Virus record (IMG/VR): IMGVR_UViG_3300037882_001264 | Coordinates: 38,810 to 102,809 of that record | Length of the DNA: 64,000 nt | Origin: a virus | Direction: 5' to 3' (one strand) | Shown here: positions 32,301 to 40,132 of the stretch, one piece after another | Numbering within the stretch: the first letter of the stretch is position 1 | Layout: each line of letters opens with the position of its first letter | Position numbers and translations under genes: made by a program | The notes under the pieces: generated by a model | The model's input: only the letters and a program-made list of their open reading frames with translations | Told to the model about the DNA's origin: nothing | Databases searched by the model: none

Positions 32301-33059
32301 GTCGCGCTGAGACTCAGTGGTCATCGCCCAGATGTTCCTGAGCCCGGTCTCGTTCTCGGCCCACAGCACGAGGTGGTAGTAGCCGTTCTTGAGGTACTGG
32401 ACCGTAGCCGTGTGCTCAGCCAGCGCGGCCTCGTACTCCTCTTTCGTCTCGAAGTCCGATGAGTTGGGGCTTTCTCCGGGGCGCGCGATCCGATCGTTGA
32501 CCAGGTATGCCTCGATGCCGAAGATCGGCTTGATCCCGGCAGCGTCTGCGGCGATCTGAAAGTCAGGGTGACCGGCACAGGTGCCGTGGTCGGTGATGGC
32601 CACAGCCTGCTGCCCGTGCCGCGACACCTCGGTCATGATCTCGTCGACATTCGAGAGACCATCGAGCGGGCTGTACTCAGCGTGGGTGTGGAGGTGGACG
32701 AAGCCGCTCACGGGGCCCTCAGGCGCCTCCTGCGCCTCCTGGGGGGTGCTGTCGAAGAGTTCTGGGTAGGAGGGGAAGTGGCCAAAGGCCTTCCACTCAG
32801 AGTCCGCGAGGCTGTAGCCAAAGGAGGTCTCAGTGCGTCGCTCCATGAAGCGCTCAGCGAGGATCGCTGCGAAGGTTCGCCCATCGTGGGCCACGATTGC
32901 AGCGGCGCCAGATCCGTAGGCCTGAGCCCAGACGTTCGGGGTAGGGGCTACCGGCTCCCAGAGGAGCAGCCAGCGCATGCCGTCGTCATCCTGCACGAGC
33001 ATGGGGCGCTTCTCGTCCTCGGGGTCACCGTAGAACGCGACAGTGTTGACCTCGGCCAT
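29313..33059 (-). CDS. dnaE: DNA polymerase III alpha subunit (C-family)
   Basis: 1248 residues, the phage replicative polymerase. N-terminal 115 residues are an unusual extension. The PHP domain follows (FVHLHTHAEYSPLDGLS, AITDHGTCAGHPDF). The catalytic palm has GRGSGGGSLVAYLAGITGID, then PDFDVDFPS (two Asp) and a third region GRHAAGVVISP. The fingers contain KLGYVKFDLLTIRNLDTL. The helix-hairpin-helix region has YGLTSVKGVGDSAV. A Cys insertion (about 1090-1130, CTKACRNY) is probably a metal site. An OB-fold (FVIGGIVTRVSAKV) ends the protein. No separate epsilon exonuclease or sliding clamp gene is visible in the window, so proofreading would rest on the PHP part or a gene elsewhere. Confidence 0.92.
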   Translation of the reverse strand: MAEVNTVAFYGDPEDEKRPMLVQDDDGMRWLLLWEPVAPTPNVWAQAYGSGAAAIVAHDGRTFAAILAERFMERRTETSFGYSLADSEWKAFGHFPSYPELFDSTPQEAQEAPEGPVSGFVHLHTHAEYSPLDGLSNVDEIMTEVSRHGQQAVAITDHGTCAGHPDFQIAADAAGIKPIFGIEAYLVNDRIARPGESPNSSDFETKEEYEAALAEHTATVQYLKNGYYHLVLWAENETGLRNIWAMTTESQRDGFYYKPRMDWDTLRRHSEGVIASTGCLRGPVADEIVKDNPIQAQANLGKLLEIFGADNLFLEIHTNGLDKQRKVNEALIKMSSDYQLPLVAVVDSHYPTKAFTDAHKVWIACQTNSDVQDEGDLFAEDLDLYIQSEEEVRANLAYLGADIVDAAVSNTAVIANRCTARLQGKTVMPIFSRSGGYERDADRLLELCLSNWERKTTGKNYDQATAIARFEREFKMLRDKKFCGYFLMVADYVGAARAEGILVGPGRGSGGGSLVAYLAGITGIDPVEADLLFERFLTEGRTSLPDFDVDFPSTKREWITHYIEQRYGPEHVVRVGTHTRLKTKGVVKDVARAISSRLPLDYYPDIEAFSKFVKEAEASTAGLGLPWESLWDEHGETLQPYRDKYPELFEMADQLVGRLKSYGRHAAGVVISPDENLYESLPLRRGEDGQMIAEFDLATLEKLGYVKFDLLTIRNLDTLQDTIDLIQAKTGEIIDPDSWDASMYADEEVWKEIGLGHTKGLFQIETPTGTRMSKRMRPLSLSEGADLITIVRPGPRLSGLDNIYLARRSGAEAVSFPDPRLEEFLGKTFGTLLYQEDIMATCMVLGGYDSTKADEVRKILGKKQVEKVEAAGREFVQSAVERGMAERDAAALWAQMAEFAKYSFNRAHAWGYAMIMYWCGWFKINYPVEFMNAILSTVDKGRIPEFVSEARRMGIAILPPDINRSQAGFTPGDGEVRYGLTSVKGVGDSAVNAIIAQQPFTSWEDFLERKTSAVNSGVVALLAKIGAFDGLVPNRKALVLRLAEEKSGVATQCIFKDPAFNNKHDLPCHFDWDAEPAPINPRNGKTLKKKAPPKKCTKACRNYTAPEPRRLDSDDRYSDAEVMEIEQSMLGVYLTVSPFEEFEDQHRTLLREEAERAAVAEAGSFVIGGIVTRVSAKVTNSGQEMAFCTIETEGETIDFVIFNKKWVKFRDTMRPGELYVMEIEKNSRGANMLAAMPVTAENRSSLNG

Positions 33060-33104
33060 GATCTCACTTCTCTTCAGGGGGCTTCATCAGTGGTGGTGCT
33101 AGGT

Positions 33105-33141
33105 GGTCGCCCGACCGGGTATCTAATCCGGCCGGGCGACC
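33105..33141 (-). terminator. Hairpin terminator after the candidate SSB gene
   Basis: GGTCGCCCG (33105-33113) and CGGGCGACC (33133-33141) form a 9-bp stem, continued by an inner CCGG/CCGG. It begins 6 nt after the stop at 33147. No U-tract; it may act as partial terminator or mRNA 3' stabiliser, because no promoter is visible before dnaE. Confidence 0.65.
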
Positions 33142-33146
33142 TTCGA

Positions 33147-34163
33147 TCAGTCGTCGAGCGCGCCGACGCCAACCGGGACCTTGGCTGCCTCAGCCGGAGC
33201 GGAGGGCTGGTCGCTGTACCCCTGGAGGCGACTACGCATCGCCTTGAGGGCATCCTCGTCGACATCGTTCGACGGGGCTGCGGCCTGCTGTGCCACCGGA
33301 GCCGCCGTGGACGCAGCCTGGGTCGCAGGCTTGTTGTCCGCAGCGGACGCGAGACTCGGGTCGAAGAAGCGACCGTAGTACTCGTCCGAGGCGCGATCCA
33401 TGAGGATCTTCTCCAGGTCGAGGTTCTGTGCCTTCACGGCCTCCTCGTACCGAGCCCAACCCTGGCTACCAGGACGCAACTTGGTCTGCTCCTGGGGCAG
33501 GAAGGAGTACGAGGTGTCCTTGAGGACGCCCTTGCGACGGACCAGGAAGTCGTAGTCCCGGATGTCGCCCGCGATGTCCAGAGACAGAGTCTCCAGGGGC
33601 TCGAAGAAGGTCGAGTAGGCCTGGTTGATCACAACGATCGCGATCTCCTGGGTCACCTCGCCCGTGGGCTTGCCGTCCTCGCCGCGAACCTCGACCTCAC
33701 GGAGAGCGTCGGTGAGGCCAACGACCTTACCTTCCATCTCCGGGCCGCCGAGTTCCGGGGAACCGTCGCCGATGACCTGCTCACGAAGAACACCGAGCAT
33801 CCAGACGCGCGGCTTGGCCTTGGTGGGCTTGCCGTAGGAGTCGGTGTTCTCACTGGCGTGATCGCAGTTGTAGCACGAGTGGAAGATGCCGCTGAAGGCT
33901 TCATCGTTCCGACAGATGCTCGGCATGCTCTTCGGCCAGTTGCCGGTGTAGTCGGCGGGCTTGTTGACGGTCGGGACGCCCATGTGCTGCTTGACGTTGA
34001 TCCAACCCTCGGGGCCCTCGGTCGAGGCGAGGGGGCGCAGGAAGCACCGCTCACCGTCGTCGAGGGAGAAGTAGTGCGTCTTGGCGAACTTGCTACCGCC
34101 AGCAGCCTCTGCTGCGGCTTGTGAGGCCTTGGCCCCACGGGCGAAACCTGATGGTGCGGTCAT
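33147..34163 (-). CDS. Candidate single-stranded DNA-binding protein, 338 aa
   Basis: The protein has a basic start (GFARGAKASQAAA), a core with SICRNDEAFSGIFHSCYNCD (Cys/His zinc-like cluster), aromatic strands (DYDFLVRRKGVLKDTSYSFL), an Ala/Pro-rich linker and a very acidic-tipped C-terminus ending GVGALDD. Zinc in the core plus a flexible linker and acidic end is the plan of T4 gp32-type SSB proteins, and the gene lies between primase/J-protein and the DNA polymerase. That makes SSB likely, but sequence identity to a known SSB is not something I can claim. It is followed by a hairpin. Confidence 0.55.
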   Translation of the reverse strand: MTAPSGFARGAKASQAAAEAAGGSKFAKTHYFSLDDGERCFLRPLASTEGPEGWINVKQHMGVPTVNKPADYTGNWPKSMPSICRNDEAFSGIFHSCYNCDHASENTDSYGKPTKAKPRVWMLGVLREQVIGDGSPELGGPEMEGKVVGLTDALREVEVRGEDGKPTGEVTQEIAIVVINQAYSTFFEPLETLSLDIAGDIRDYDFLVRRKGVLKDTSYSFLPQEQTKLRPGSQGWARYEEAVKAQNLDLEKILMDRASDEYYGRFFDPSLASAADNKPATQAASTAAPVAQQAAAPSNDVDEDALKAMRSRLQGYSDQPSAPAEAAKVPVGVGALDD

Positions 34164-34177
34164 TGCCGTAACCTCTT

Positions 34178-35080
34178 TCAGGAGGAGTCAGTTCCCAGAG
34201 CCGCTCGGCTCAGTTGGGACAGTGCTGCGAGGGCGTGGGCCTGGGTAGGCTTGACCCTCTCGTTCAGGAACGCTACGTGAGCATCCCCGACCGTCGTGAC
34301 GGACCAGTCCGGTACGTCACTGCCTCCACGATACCCGACGGCGAACCGTAGAACAACCCGGCCCGCGACGGCTTCTCGGTGGAGAAGTTCTTGCCACTCT
34401 TGAAGGCGATCCTCCTCGGGAGAGATGGAGCGCCAGAGGTAGTACGAGTACTCCCACGGGTCAGCGTACCCCGCCGGTTCCTCGGTTCCATACTGACTGG
34501 TGGGGTCCTCGTTGTCAACCCGATCGTCAGTTTCCTCGTCCTCGATCTTGAGACCCATCTCGTCGAGCACCTCGCGGGCGGTGACCTTCTCGCCCTCCGC
34601 GTTGCGTCGATCTGCTTCGCGCTGGGCCGCACGCTTGAAGCCGTCCTGCACGTAGCGGTCCATGTAGGGCTGACCGAGCGGGGTGCAGTCGTACTCGCGG
34701 CGAGTCTCTGCGTTGAGCAACTGCCCCATGATGTAGGTGAGGCGATCGGAGGAGTGGCCGTCCAGCCGCTGGAACGCCAGGCGCAACTCCTTGCGCGTCG
34801 CGTTGGTCGGTACACCCAGGTCGCGGTAGTAGCCGTTGACATCCCAGATGACCTCGGGGACCCTGGCCAGCGAGGTGCAGGTCGACACGGTGTCAGGGCC
34901 CATGCCGAACCGGACGGGCTTGAGCGTGCTCGACAGCGAGAGGATGTGAGACTCGTGCTGGTGGCTGGGCGCGTCGTTGATGACAACTGCACCACGGGGC
35001 AGCACTGGACCGCCCCCATCGAAGAAGGGCTCATAGTCAGCGATGAAGTCACTGAGGTCTAGGTCGGGGGCAAAGCCCAC
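34178..35080 (-). CDS. J-domain-like protein, 300 aa
   Basis: VNGYYRDLGVPTNATRKELR, then LAFQRLDGH, followed by LLNAETRREYD, has the order of a J domain (YYxxLGV...A....LR.A) and the closing R-x-x-YD. The HPD tripeptide that activates Hsp70 is replaced here (LDGHSSD), so it may not act as a classical co-chaperone. The N-terminus is a soluble alpha/beta region, and the C-terminal half (DEEERLQEW-type helices) is unrelated. GTG 35080 with GGAGG 7 nt upstream. Phages use J proteins in replication-complex remodelling; here it lies between primase and SSB candidate. Function inferred. Confidence 0.65.
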   Translation of the reverse strand: MGFAPDLDLSDFIADYEPFFDGGGPVLPRGAVVINDAPSHQHESHILSLSSTLKPVRFGMGPDTVSTCTSLARVPEVIWDVNGYYRDLGVPTNATRKELRLAFQRLDGHSSDRLTYIMGQLLNAETRREYDCTPLGQPYMDRYVQDGFKRAAQREADRRNAEGEKVTAREVLDEMGLKIEDEETDDRVDNEDPTSQYGTEEPAGYADPWEYSYYLWRSISPEEDRLQEWQELLHREAVAGRVVLRFAVGYRGGSDVPDWSVTTVGDAHVAFLNERVKPTQAHALAALSQLSRAALGTDSS

Positions 35081-35082
35081 GG

Positions 35083-35229
35083 TCAGGCCTCCTGCTCTTC
35101 TTCGCGGTTCTCTGCGTCGAGAGCCTGCTGGTCGGCCTGTGTCCAGGCGACAGTCGCAGTCTTCGCCGTGGACTCAGTCTCCCCTTCGGTGCCGAGGATC
35201 TCCCCGACGCCATGCTTGCGGAACGCCAC
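35083..35229 (-). CDS. Small protein, 48 aa
   Basis: GTG 35229 is preceded by GAGGAGG and lies 1 nt after the primase stop; the frame (starting VAFRKHGVGEILGTEGETE) ends at 35083, directly before the J-like gene. Charged and probably helical (WTQADQQALDAENREEEQEA). No family. Well supported by ribosome binding site and packing. Confidence 0.7.
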   Translation of the reverse strand: MAFRKHGVGEILGTEGETESTAKTATVAWTQADQQALDAENREEEQEA

Positions 35230-35230
35230 G

Positions 35231-36340
35231 CTAGTTCACCTCCTCACAGTCACCATCGTGTGCTGCTGCCCCACAACCGTAGCAGAGCAGCCTCTTGGGC
35301 GGTGACCAGATAGGGAACGGGACTGCATTCTCGACCAGGTGGAGCGCGGTGGCGTCGCTCACGTCAGCGGGATCTGCGGCCCAGGGGCTCTCCACGACGC
35401 GCACGTTGGTGTAGGGCATGAGGCGCTCTCCGGCGCCCGGGATGTGCTGCTTGCCCTCGCCCAGACCGAGCATGGCGTTCCAGCCAGCCTCGTCGTTGTC
35501 GAGCCAGAAGATGACCTCGTCGTACCCCTTGAGGATCTCGAACTGACCGTCTGCGATGCCAGCACCGAACGTACCGCCCATCTCGGGGATGCAGTGGTAC
35601 TTGCTCAGCACACTCATTGGGGACTCGACCACGACGATGCGCCGACGGTCCTTGGGCTGGTTGTAGATGACGCGGTCGGCAGGGAAGTCTGGGCTGTTCT
35701 TGTACTTGACGGTGCCGTCATCCATGAGTCGCCGCGACTGCCAGCCAACCAGTTTGCCCTTCCAGATGACGGGGATGATGATCCGCTCGCTGGTGGGTTC
35801 CTCCTTGCCCATGAAGTACTCAGGGGCGTAGCCGATGTTGAAGTGCTTGTACGTCTCGACCGGGATCCCGCGACCGCCCTCGGAGACTGGGTCAGTCATG
35901 TAGGGGTGGATCACGCGCCACGGAGTCAGGACGTCCATCGAGTAGTTCGGGATCGCCTTGACCTCTGCGGGAGGCGTCGCGTAGAGGGCGTCGAAGAAGC
36001 GCAGCAGGTTCGCCAACTCCATGACGTGACCGTCGGTGCCGGTCTCCTTGCTGAGCCACTTGCGAGCCTCGTTCTGCCCCTCGCCACGAAGTTCAGCGAT
36101 GAACCAGAGGAGTCCACCCCGTGCCCCACAGCCCAGGCAGCGGAACGTCAACTTGCGGTAGTTGAGCGCCGCTGTCGGGTTGCGCGCTTGGTCCTGGTGA
36201 TTGCCGAAGGGGCACGGGATGATCAACTCGTGGCGCAGCGAGACGACCTGTGAGATGTCGATGCTGAACTCGTCCAGCAGCGACTTGCACAGGTTCTCCT
36301 TCTCGCTGTCCGGGAGCATCGCCGGAGCGAAGGTGCTCAT
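35231..36340 (-). CDS. dnaG: DnaG-type DNA primase
   Basis: 369 residues, shorter than bacterial DnaG (about 600). An N-terminal zinc-binding module (CPFGNHQDQA ... FRCLGCGARG) is followed by the RNA polymerase core with a TOPRIM part: RRIVVVESPMSVL (Glu) and DEVIFWLDNDEAGWNAM (Asp-x-Asp). The C-terminal helicase-binding region is absent or very short; instead the end carries an additional Cys/His knuckle (LLCYGCGAAAHDGDCEE). It should make primers for DnaE. The DnaB-like helicase is encoded two genes upstream. The following small gene begins 1 nt after its stop. Confidence 0.85.
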   Translation of the reverse strand: MSTFAPAMLPDSEKENLCKSLLDEFSIDISQVVSLRHELIIPCPFGNHQDQARNPTAALNYRKLTFRCLGCGARGGLLWFIAELRGEGQNEARKWLSKETGTDGHVMELANLLRFFDALYATPPAEVKAIPNYSMDVLTPWRVIHPYMTDPVSEGGRGIPVETYKHFNIGYAPEYFMGKEEPTSERIIIPVIWKGKLVGWQSRRLMDDGTVKYKNSPDFPADRVIYNQPKDRRRIVVVESPMSVLSKYHCIPEMGGTFGAGIADGQFEILKGYDEVIFWLDNDEAGWNAMLGLGEGKQHIPGAGERLMPYTNVRVVESPWAADPADVSDATALHLVENAVPFPIWSPPKRLLCYGCGAAAHDGDCEEVN

Positions 36341-36513
36341 CCGGCGTCCATGCGGGACTTGCCCCAGTCGTAGTCGTGCACATCGTCAGCATCGAGGATG
36401 TCGTTCGATGCGTAGATGTCCGGGATCCCCGTGTCGTCCTTCTCGCAGGAGACACAGAGCCCTAGGTCGCCGACCCGGCAGACCCTGCCACAGTTCTCGC
36501 AGTTCTCCCTCAT
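36337..36513 (-). CDS. Small zinc-finger protein, 58 aa
   Basis: ATG 36513 overlaps the RNR stop (ATGA). RENCENCGRVCRVGDLGLCV followed by SCEKD gives three Cys pairs, likely one or two zinc ions. Acidic tail (DILDADDVHDYDWG). May be an accessory of the nucleotide or replication enzymes. No family. Confidence 0.65.
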   Translation of the reverse strand: MRENCENCGRVCRVGDLGLCVSCEKDDTGIPDIYASNDILDADDVHDYDWGKSRMDAG

Positions 36514-38831
36514 ACCTCGCACGACCCCGCAAAGCACGCCAACTCGTGGGTGGCAGTGGTCATGTCCTCCAACTCGTACCGGTAGATGCGAGAGAAGTCG
36601 ATCGAGGGGAACGCAGCCACGCGGCTGTTGTACTCGTCCTCCGTGATCTCGGTGTAGGGCAACTGCTCGTACTGGGCATCGTCGAGGGGGAGGAACGACA
36701 GACCACCGACCTGCTCACGGTGCTCCCAGACCCACTTGATGATGTCGAGCAACTCGTCCGGGGCGTAGGAGACGGTGCAGGACGGGTTGTGCTCCGTCCA
36801 GTTCTCCTTGGCCATGAGCCAGTACTCCAGTTGCGCGATGGCGTTCATGTCACGCCGGAGGATAGCCCCCTCGGGCGACTTCATCGGGAAGGGGATCACC
36901 CAGGTGCGGCAGTCGTCCACGGTCTGCCCGTTCTCGGGGTTCATCGGGACACCCTGCTCGCGCAGCGCACGGGCTACCGGGGAGGTCGCTGCGACGCGCA
37001 TGTTGCGAACCAGAAAGGCCGAGTGGCGAGCGTGGATCCCGTTCGCGACGTCGAGGAACTGCGAGGAGTTGCCGCCCGGCTTGTCGGTGGTCACGGCAGC
37101 CGAGGGGTTGATCTTCAGCAGCGCGGCGGTCGCCTCGTTGACCTCAACCGCGTAGGCCTTCATCAACTTCATGACCTCGGGGTCGCGGATCACGGGGCAG
37201 TCCTGCTGGCCGGTGATGTCGACACCGAGCAGGCGCTCCTCGATCGCGTTCTGGACCCACTCGTCACGCATGCCGGGGAAGTTCGTCGCGAGGCTCTGGA
37301 TCGTGCCGATGATCGCGGCGATCTCGACCTTCTCCTTGAGCGTCTCGATGGTGTCATCGACACGGCCGACAGCGATCGAGAGGTTGCACAGGCCGTAGGG
37401 GCGCAGGTTGATCTCGCCACACGGGTTCGTGCCGAAGCGGGCCTTCTTGCGGCGCGAGGGGCGGTTGCGGACGGCGTTCTCTCGCGAGAAGATGCCGGGC
37501 TCACCACGCTGCCCCTTGTCCATGTCCAGCATCTGCTGGATGAGGTCCTGCTGCGTCAGGTCCTCGGGCCAGACGGCCGAGTTGTTCGCGTTCCAGCGCA
37601 CTGGGTTCTGGTCGAGTGCGATGCCCGTCTTGCACTCGCGCATCTCGCGGTCGTCCCAGTCGAACAGGGCGATCATGGCAGTGCGACGGACGCCACCCTG
37701 GACGGCAGCATCGCCGACGTGGCACATGATGTCGTGGGCGTCGATGGGGCGCAGGAAGGTGCCCTGGCGCTTGAGGATGATGCCACGGATGGCGCCGAGC
37801 ATCGCGCGCAAGGGATCGGGCCCAGAGGCGCGGCCACCCTTGCGACGCAGCGGCAGACCCGCCCGACGGATGCCGTCATAGCCGAAGGTGATGTCCTCAC
37901 CGGACATCCACTTGGACAGGCCCAGGCGGAGGGCCTCGACCCACCCCTCAGTCGAGTCCTCGATGTCGAGGTGCTCGACGACCTGGCGCTTCTTCTGGCG
38001 ACGGACCCGAGAGAACTGGTCGACGTAATCCGACTCGACCGAGTAGCCCACGCCGCAGCCGGACATCGAGAGCAGCATCGCCTCGCAGAACGCCTCAGTG
38101 TCGCTGACGGGGAGGTAGGAGCAGTTGTAGATCGCGAGGCTGTTCTCGCGCGCATAGTCACCCGCTGTGGCGAGGAGGCGCATCGAGGGCATGGCTCGCA
38201 TGCCGAGGATCGCATCGTGGATCCGGTCGAAGGTGCTGTCGGGGAGCGAGCCCTCTGCACCGTCGGCCAACTCCTTGAGGAAGTCGACCGTCCTGTCGAC
38301 CGTCTCGATCCAGGTCTCACGGCGACCGAGTTCGTAGGAGTAGCGGGAGTACTTGTCGAAGAAGGTGAACTGCTGCGCATCGGTGGGGAAGTGGAGCGCC
38401 GCCTCGTCGAACGCGGCCTTCACGTCATCAGGGACCGGGCGCAACTTGCGCTCCTGCGCGTGCTGCTCGCGGTAGAGGATGAAGCGCCGAGCAGCCTCGA
38501 ACTCGCCGCTCGACTGGAGCGCGTACTCGACAGCATCCTGCACAGCCTCGATGCTCGGCGTGCTGCCATTGGCGAAGCGCGCGGAGACAGCGAACGCTGC
38601 CTGGACGGCGATGTCATCTGCGCCAACCGTCGGCGTGGACTCGCACTCGGCGTAACAGCGCAAGACTGCGCCCTCGATGCGTGTGACGTCGAACGGAGCC
38701 AGACGGCCATCCCTCTTCTGCACCTGCTCAGGTACCGAGAGCCCAGCCTTCTCGATCTGCCACGCCACCTTGCTCTTGTTGACCACGGTTGTACTTCCCC
38801 TCTTGGTTGATGCGACGGTAGTGCTGGTCAC
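36510..38831 (-). CDS. nrdJ: Ribonucleotide reductase, class II (B12-dependent) type
   Basis: 773 residues from the GTG at 38831 that overlaps the helicase stop (GTGA); a GTG about 60 nt further in (RBS AGAGGGGAAG) is an alternative. An ATP-cone opens the protein (QVQKRDGRLAPFDVTRIEG). The catalytic barrel has NCSYLPVSDTE, AMLLSMSGCGVGYSVESD, and FGTNPCGEINLRPYGLCNLS, with the active-site Cys in the NPCGEI loop. The C-terminus ends CFAGSCEV, the redox Cys pair. No class I small subunit or class III activase gene is visible, which fits a B12-dependent class II enzyme. It makes deoxynucleotides, with ThyX and dNMP kinase as partners. Confidence 0.85.
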   Translation of the reverse strand: MTSTTVASTKRGSTTVVNKSKVAWQIEKAGLSVPEQVQKRDGRLAPFDVTRIEGAVLRCYAECESTPTVGADDIAVQAAFAVSARFANGSTPSIEAVQDAVEYALQSSGEFEAARRFILYREQHAQERKLRPVPDDVKAAFDEAALHFPTDAQQFTFFDKYSRYSYELGRRETWIETVDRTVDFLKELADGAEGSLPDSTFDRIHDAILGMRAMPSMRLLATAGDYARENSLAIYNCSYLPVSDTEAFCEAMLLSMSGCGVGYSVESDYVDQFSRVRRQKKRQVVEHLDIEDSTEGWVEALRLGLSKWMSGEDITFGYDGIRRAGLPLRRKGGRASGPDPLRAMLGAIRGIILKRQGTFLRPIDAHDIMCHVGDAAVQGGVRRTAMIALFDWDDREMRECKTGIALDQNPVRWNANNSAVWPEDLTQQDLIQQMLDMDKGQRGEPGIFSRENAVRNRPSRRKKARFGTNPCGEINLRPYGLCNLSIAVGRVDDTIETLKEKVEIAAIIGTIQSLATNFPGMRDEWVQNAIEERLLGVDITGQQDCPVIRDPEVMKLMKAYAVEVNEATAALLKINPSAAVTTDKPGGNSSQFLDVANGIHARHSAFLVRNMRVAATSPVARALREQGVPMNPENGQTVDDCRTWVIPFPMKSPEGAILRRDMNAIAQLEYWLMAKENWTEHNPSCTVSYAPDELLDIIKWVWEHREQVGGLSFLPLDDAQYEQLPYTEITEDEYNSRVAAFPSIDFSRIYRYELEDMTTATHELACFAGSCEV

Positions 38832-40132
38832 CTGACCTCGACCTCTCTCATTGCGTTGATATGGCCACTGGCCGGGCGCCAGTCCATGTCCCACGACTTC
38901 AGATCTTCACGGCGAGCCGCAAGGACCTGGAGCGTGGCTTGATTCGCCTCCCGCTGGAGGTGACTCTGGTACAGGCCGAAGACCCAGTCGGCAGTGCGCT
39001 CGACGTCGGACCCCTCAGCCAGCATGTACATCTCCAGGTAGCCGGTCTTCTCGGCTGCCTTCATGCCCTCGCGGTTGACCTGGTGAGCGAGCATGCAGGG
39101 CATCTGCTCGCGACCACTGGAGATGTTGATCTTGAAGCCCTGCATGAGGTCGCGGACGATCTCGTAGCGGGGCTTGTTGCGCGGGTTGGGGTGCTGGACG
39201 AACGTCAACTGGTCGACGAACAGCGAGTCCGCCCCGAGCATCTGAGCCTGCCGGTAGATCTGGTCCGGCGTGCGCATCGAGTCCTGGGGGCTGATGATGT
39301 GGAGCCGGTCCTTCAACTTCGGCAACTCATCCTCGCGGTACCACTCCATGCGCTGCTTCTCGTCATCGGTCAGCAGACCACGCTGCCAGGCGCGGCCATC
39401 GATGCCCAGCGCGAAGCAGATGATGCGGCCGACTGTCATCTCGACGCTGTTTTCCAGCGTGAAGAGGACTGCGCGGCGACCCTGCTGCGCGTTGCGGAGC
39501 GCGAGCGCGTCCAGGAAGAACGACTTACCCGTCTTCGGGCCAGCGGCCAGGACAGCGAGTTCGCCGTCGTGGATGCCGTAGGTGTGGTTGTCGATCAGCG
39601 GCATCTCGAAGGTCATACCGCGCTTGCTCAGGCCTGCTGACTCACGACCGTTGTAGTCAGCCAGCGCCTGGTCGAACCCGCTGACGAACTCCTCGGTCTG
39701 TCGGCGTGGCTGCAAGCCCGATGCGATGTCGAAGAGCGTGCCCATCTGCTCAGTGAGAGCGTTCAGGCGATCCGGGGGCGCGGCCGAGGCCATCGCCATG
39801 CCAGCGTCGCGCTGCCACTGCTGGAACGTGTAGTGCACGTACTGGCTCTTGAGGTGGTCAACCGCCCAGGAGATGGTGTCGACCTGCTCGCTCTCGTCGG
39901 GCAGGTCGATCTTGGCGTCCTCCAGGGCAACGCCCCAGACGTCCACCAGCGCCTCGCGCGAGGGGGCGTGCGTCCGGCCAGACTCGAAGTAGCGGTTGAT
40001 CGCCCACTCGACGACGGGGCGGATCTCCTCAGTGGGAATGCACTCGGGCGGAAGACCTTCCTTGACCAGCGTCTCGATGTCGTCGGTCTCGGTGAGGGCG
40101 GCGAGCAGTGAGATCTCTGCGGGGCTGCTCAT
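38828..40132 (-). CDS. dnaB: DnaB-like replicative helicase
   Basis: 434 residues. The N-terminal helical domain (1-110) and linker lead into the RecA-like motor with Walker A LAAGPKTGKSFFLDAL, an arginine-containing helix (RRAVLFTLENSVEM with the catalytic Glu), Walker B LFVDQLTFV and CMLAHQVNREG (motif H4). These match hexameric DnaB-family helicases that unwind the fork. Adjacent to a DnaC-like loader (overlapping by 4 nt), primase and polymerase; together they form a replisome operon. Confidence 0.88.
   Translation of the reverse strand: MSSPAEISLLAALTETDDIETLVKEGLPPECIPTEEIRPVVEWAINRYFESGRTHAPSREALVDVWGVALEDAKIDLPDESEQVDTISWAVDHLKSQYVHYTFQQWQRDAGMAMASAAPPDRLNALTEQMGTLFDIASGLQPRRQTEEFVSGFDQALADYNGRESAGLSKRGMTFEMPLIDNHTYGIHDGELAVLAAGPKTGKSFFLDALALRNAQQGRRAVLFTLENSVEMTVGRIICFALGIDGRAWQRGLLTDDEKQRMEWYREDELPKLKDRLHIISPQDSMRTPDQIYRQAQMLGADSLFVDQLTFVQHPNPRNKPRYEIVRDLMQGFKINISSGREQMPCMLAHQVNREGMKAAEKTGYLEMYMLAEGSDVERTADWVFGLYQSHLQREANQATLQVLAARREDLKSWDMDWRPASGHINAMREVEVR

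Noticed and set aside
36201-38810. Long open frames on the plus strand (for example 869 codons here, also at 29622-31931, 48778-50868, 17592-19595, 57758-59770, 10417-12393)
   Set aside because: They mirror well-supported minus-strand genes (RNR, DnaE, DinG-type helicase, polyprotein, tail protein). High GC at third codon positions removes stops from the opposite strand; the translations are low-complexity Val/Leu/Arg/Gly without domains.
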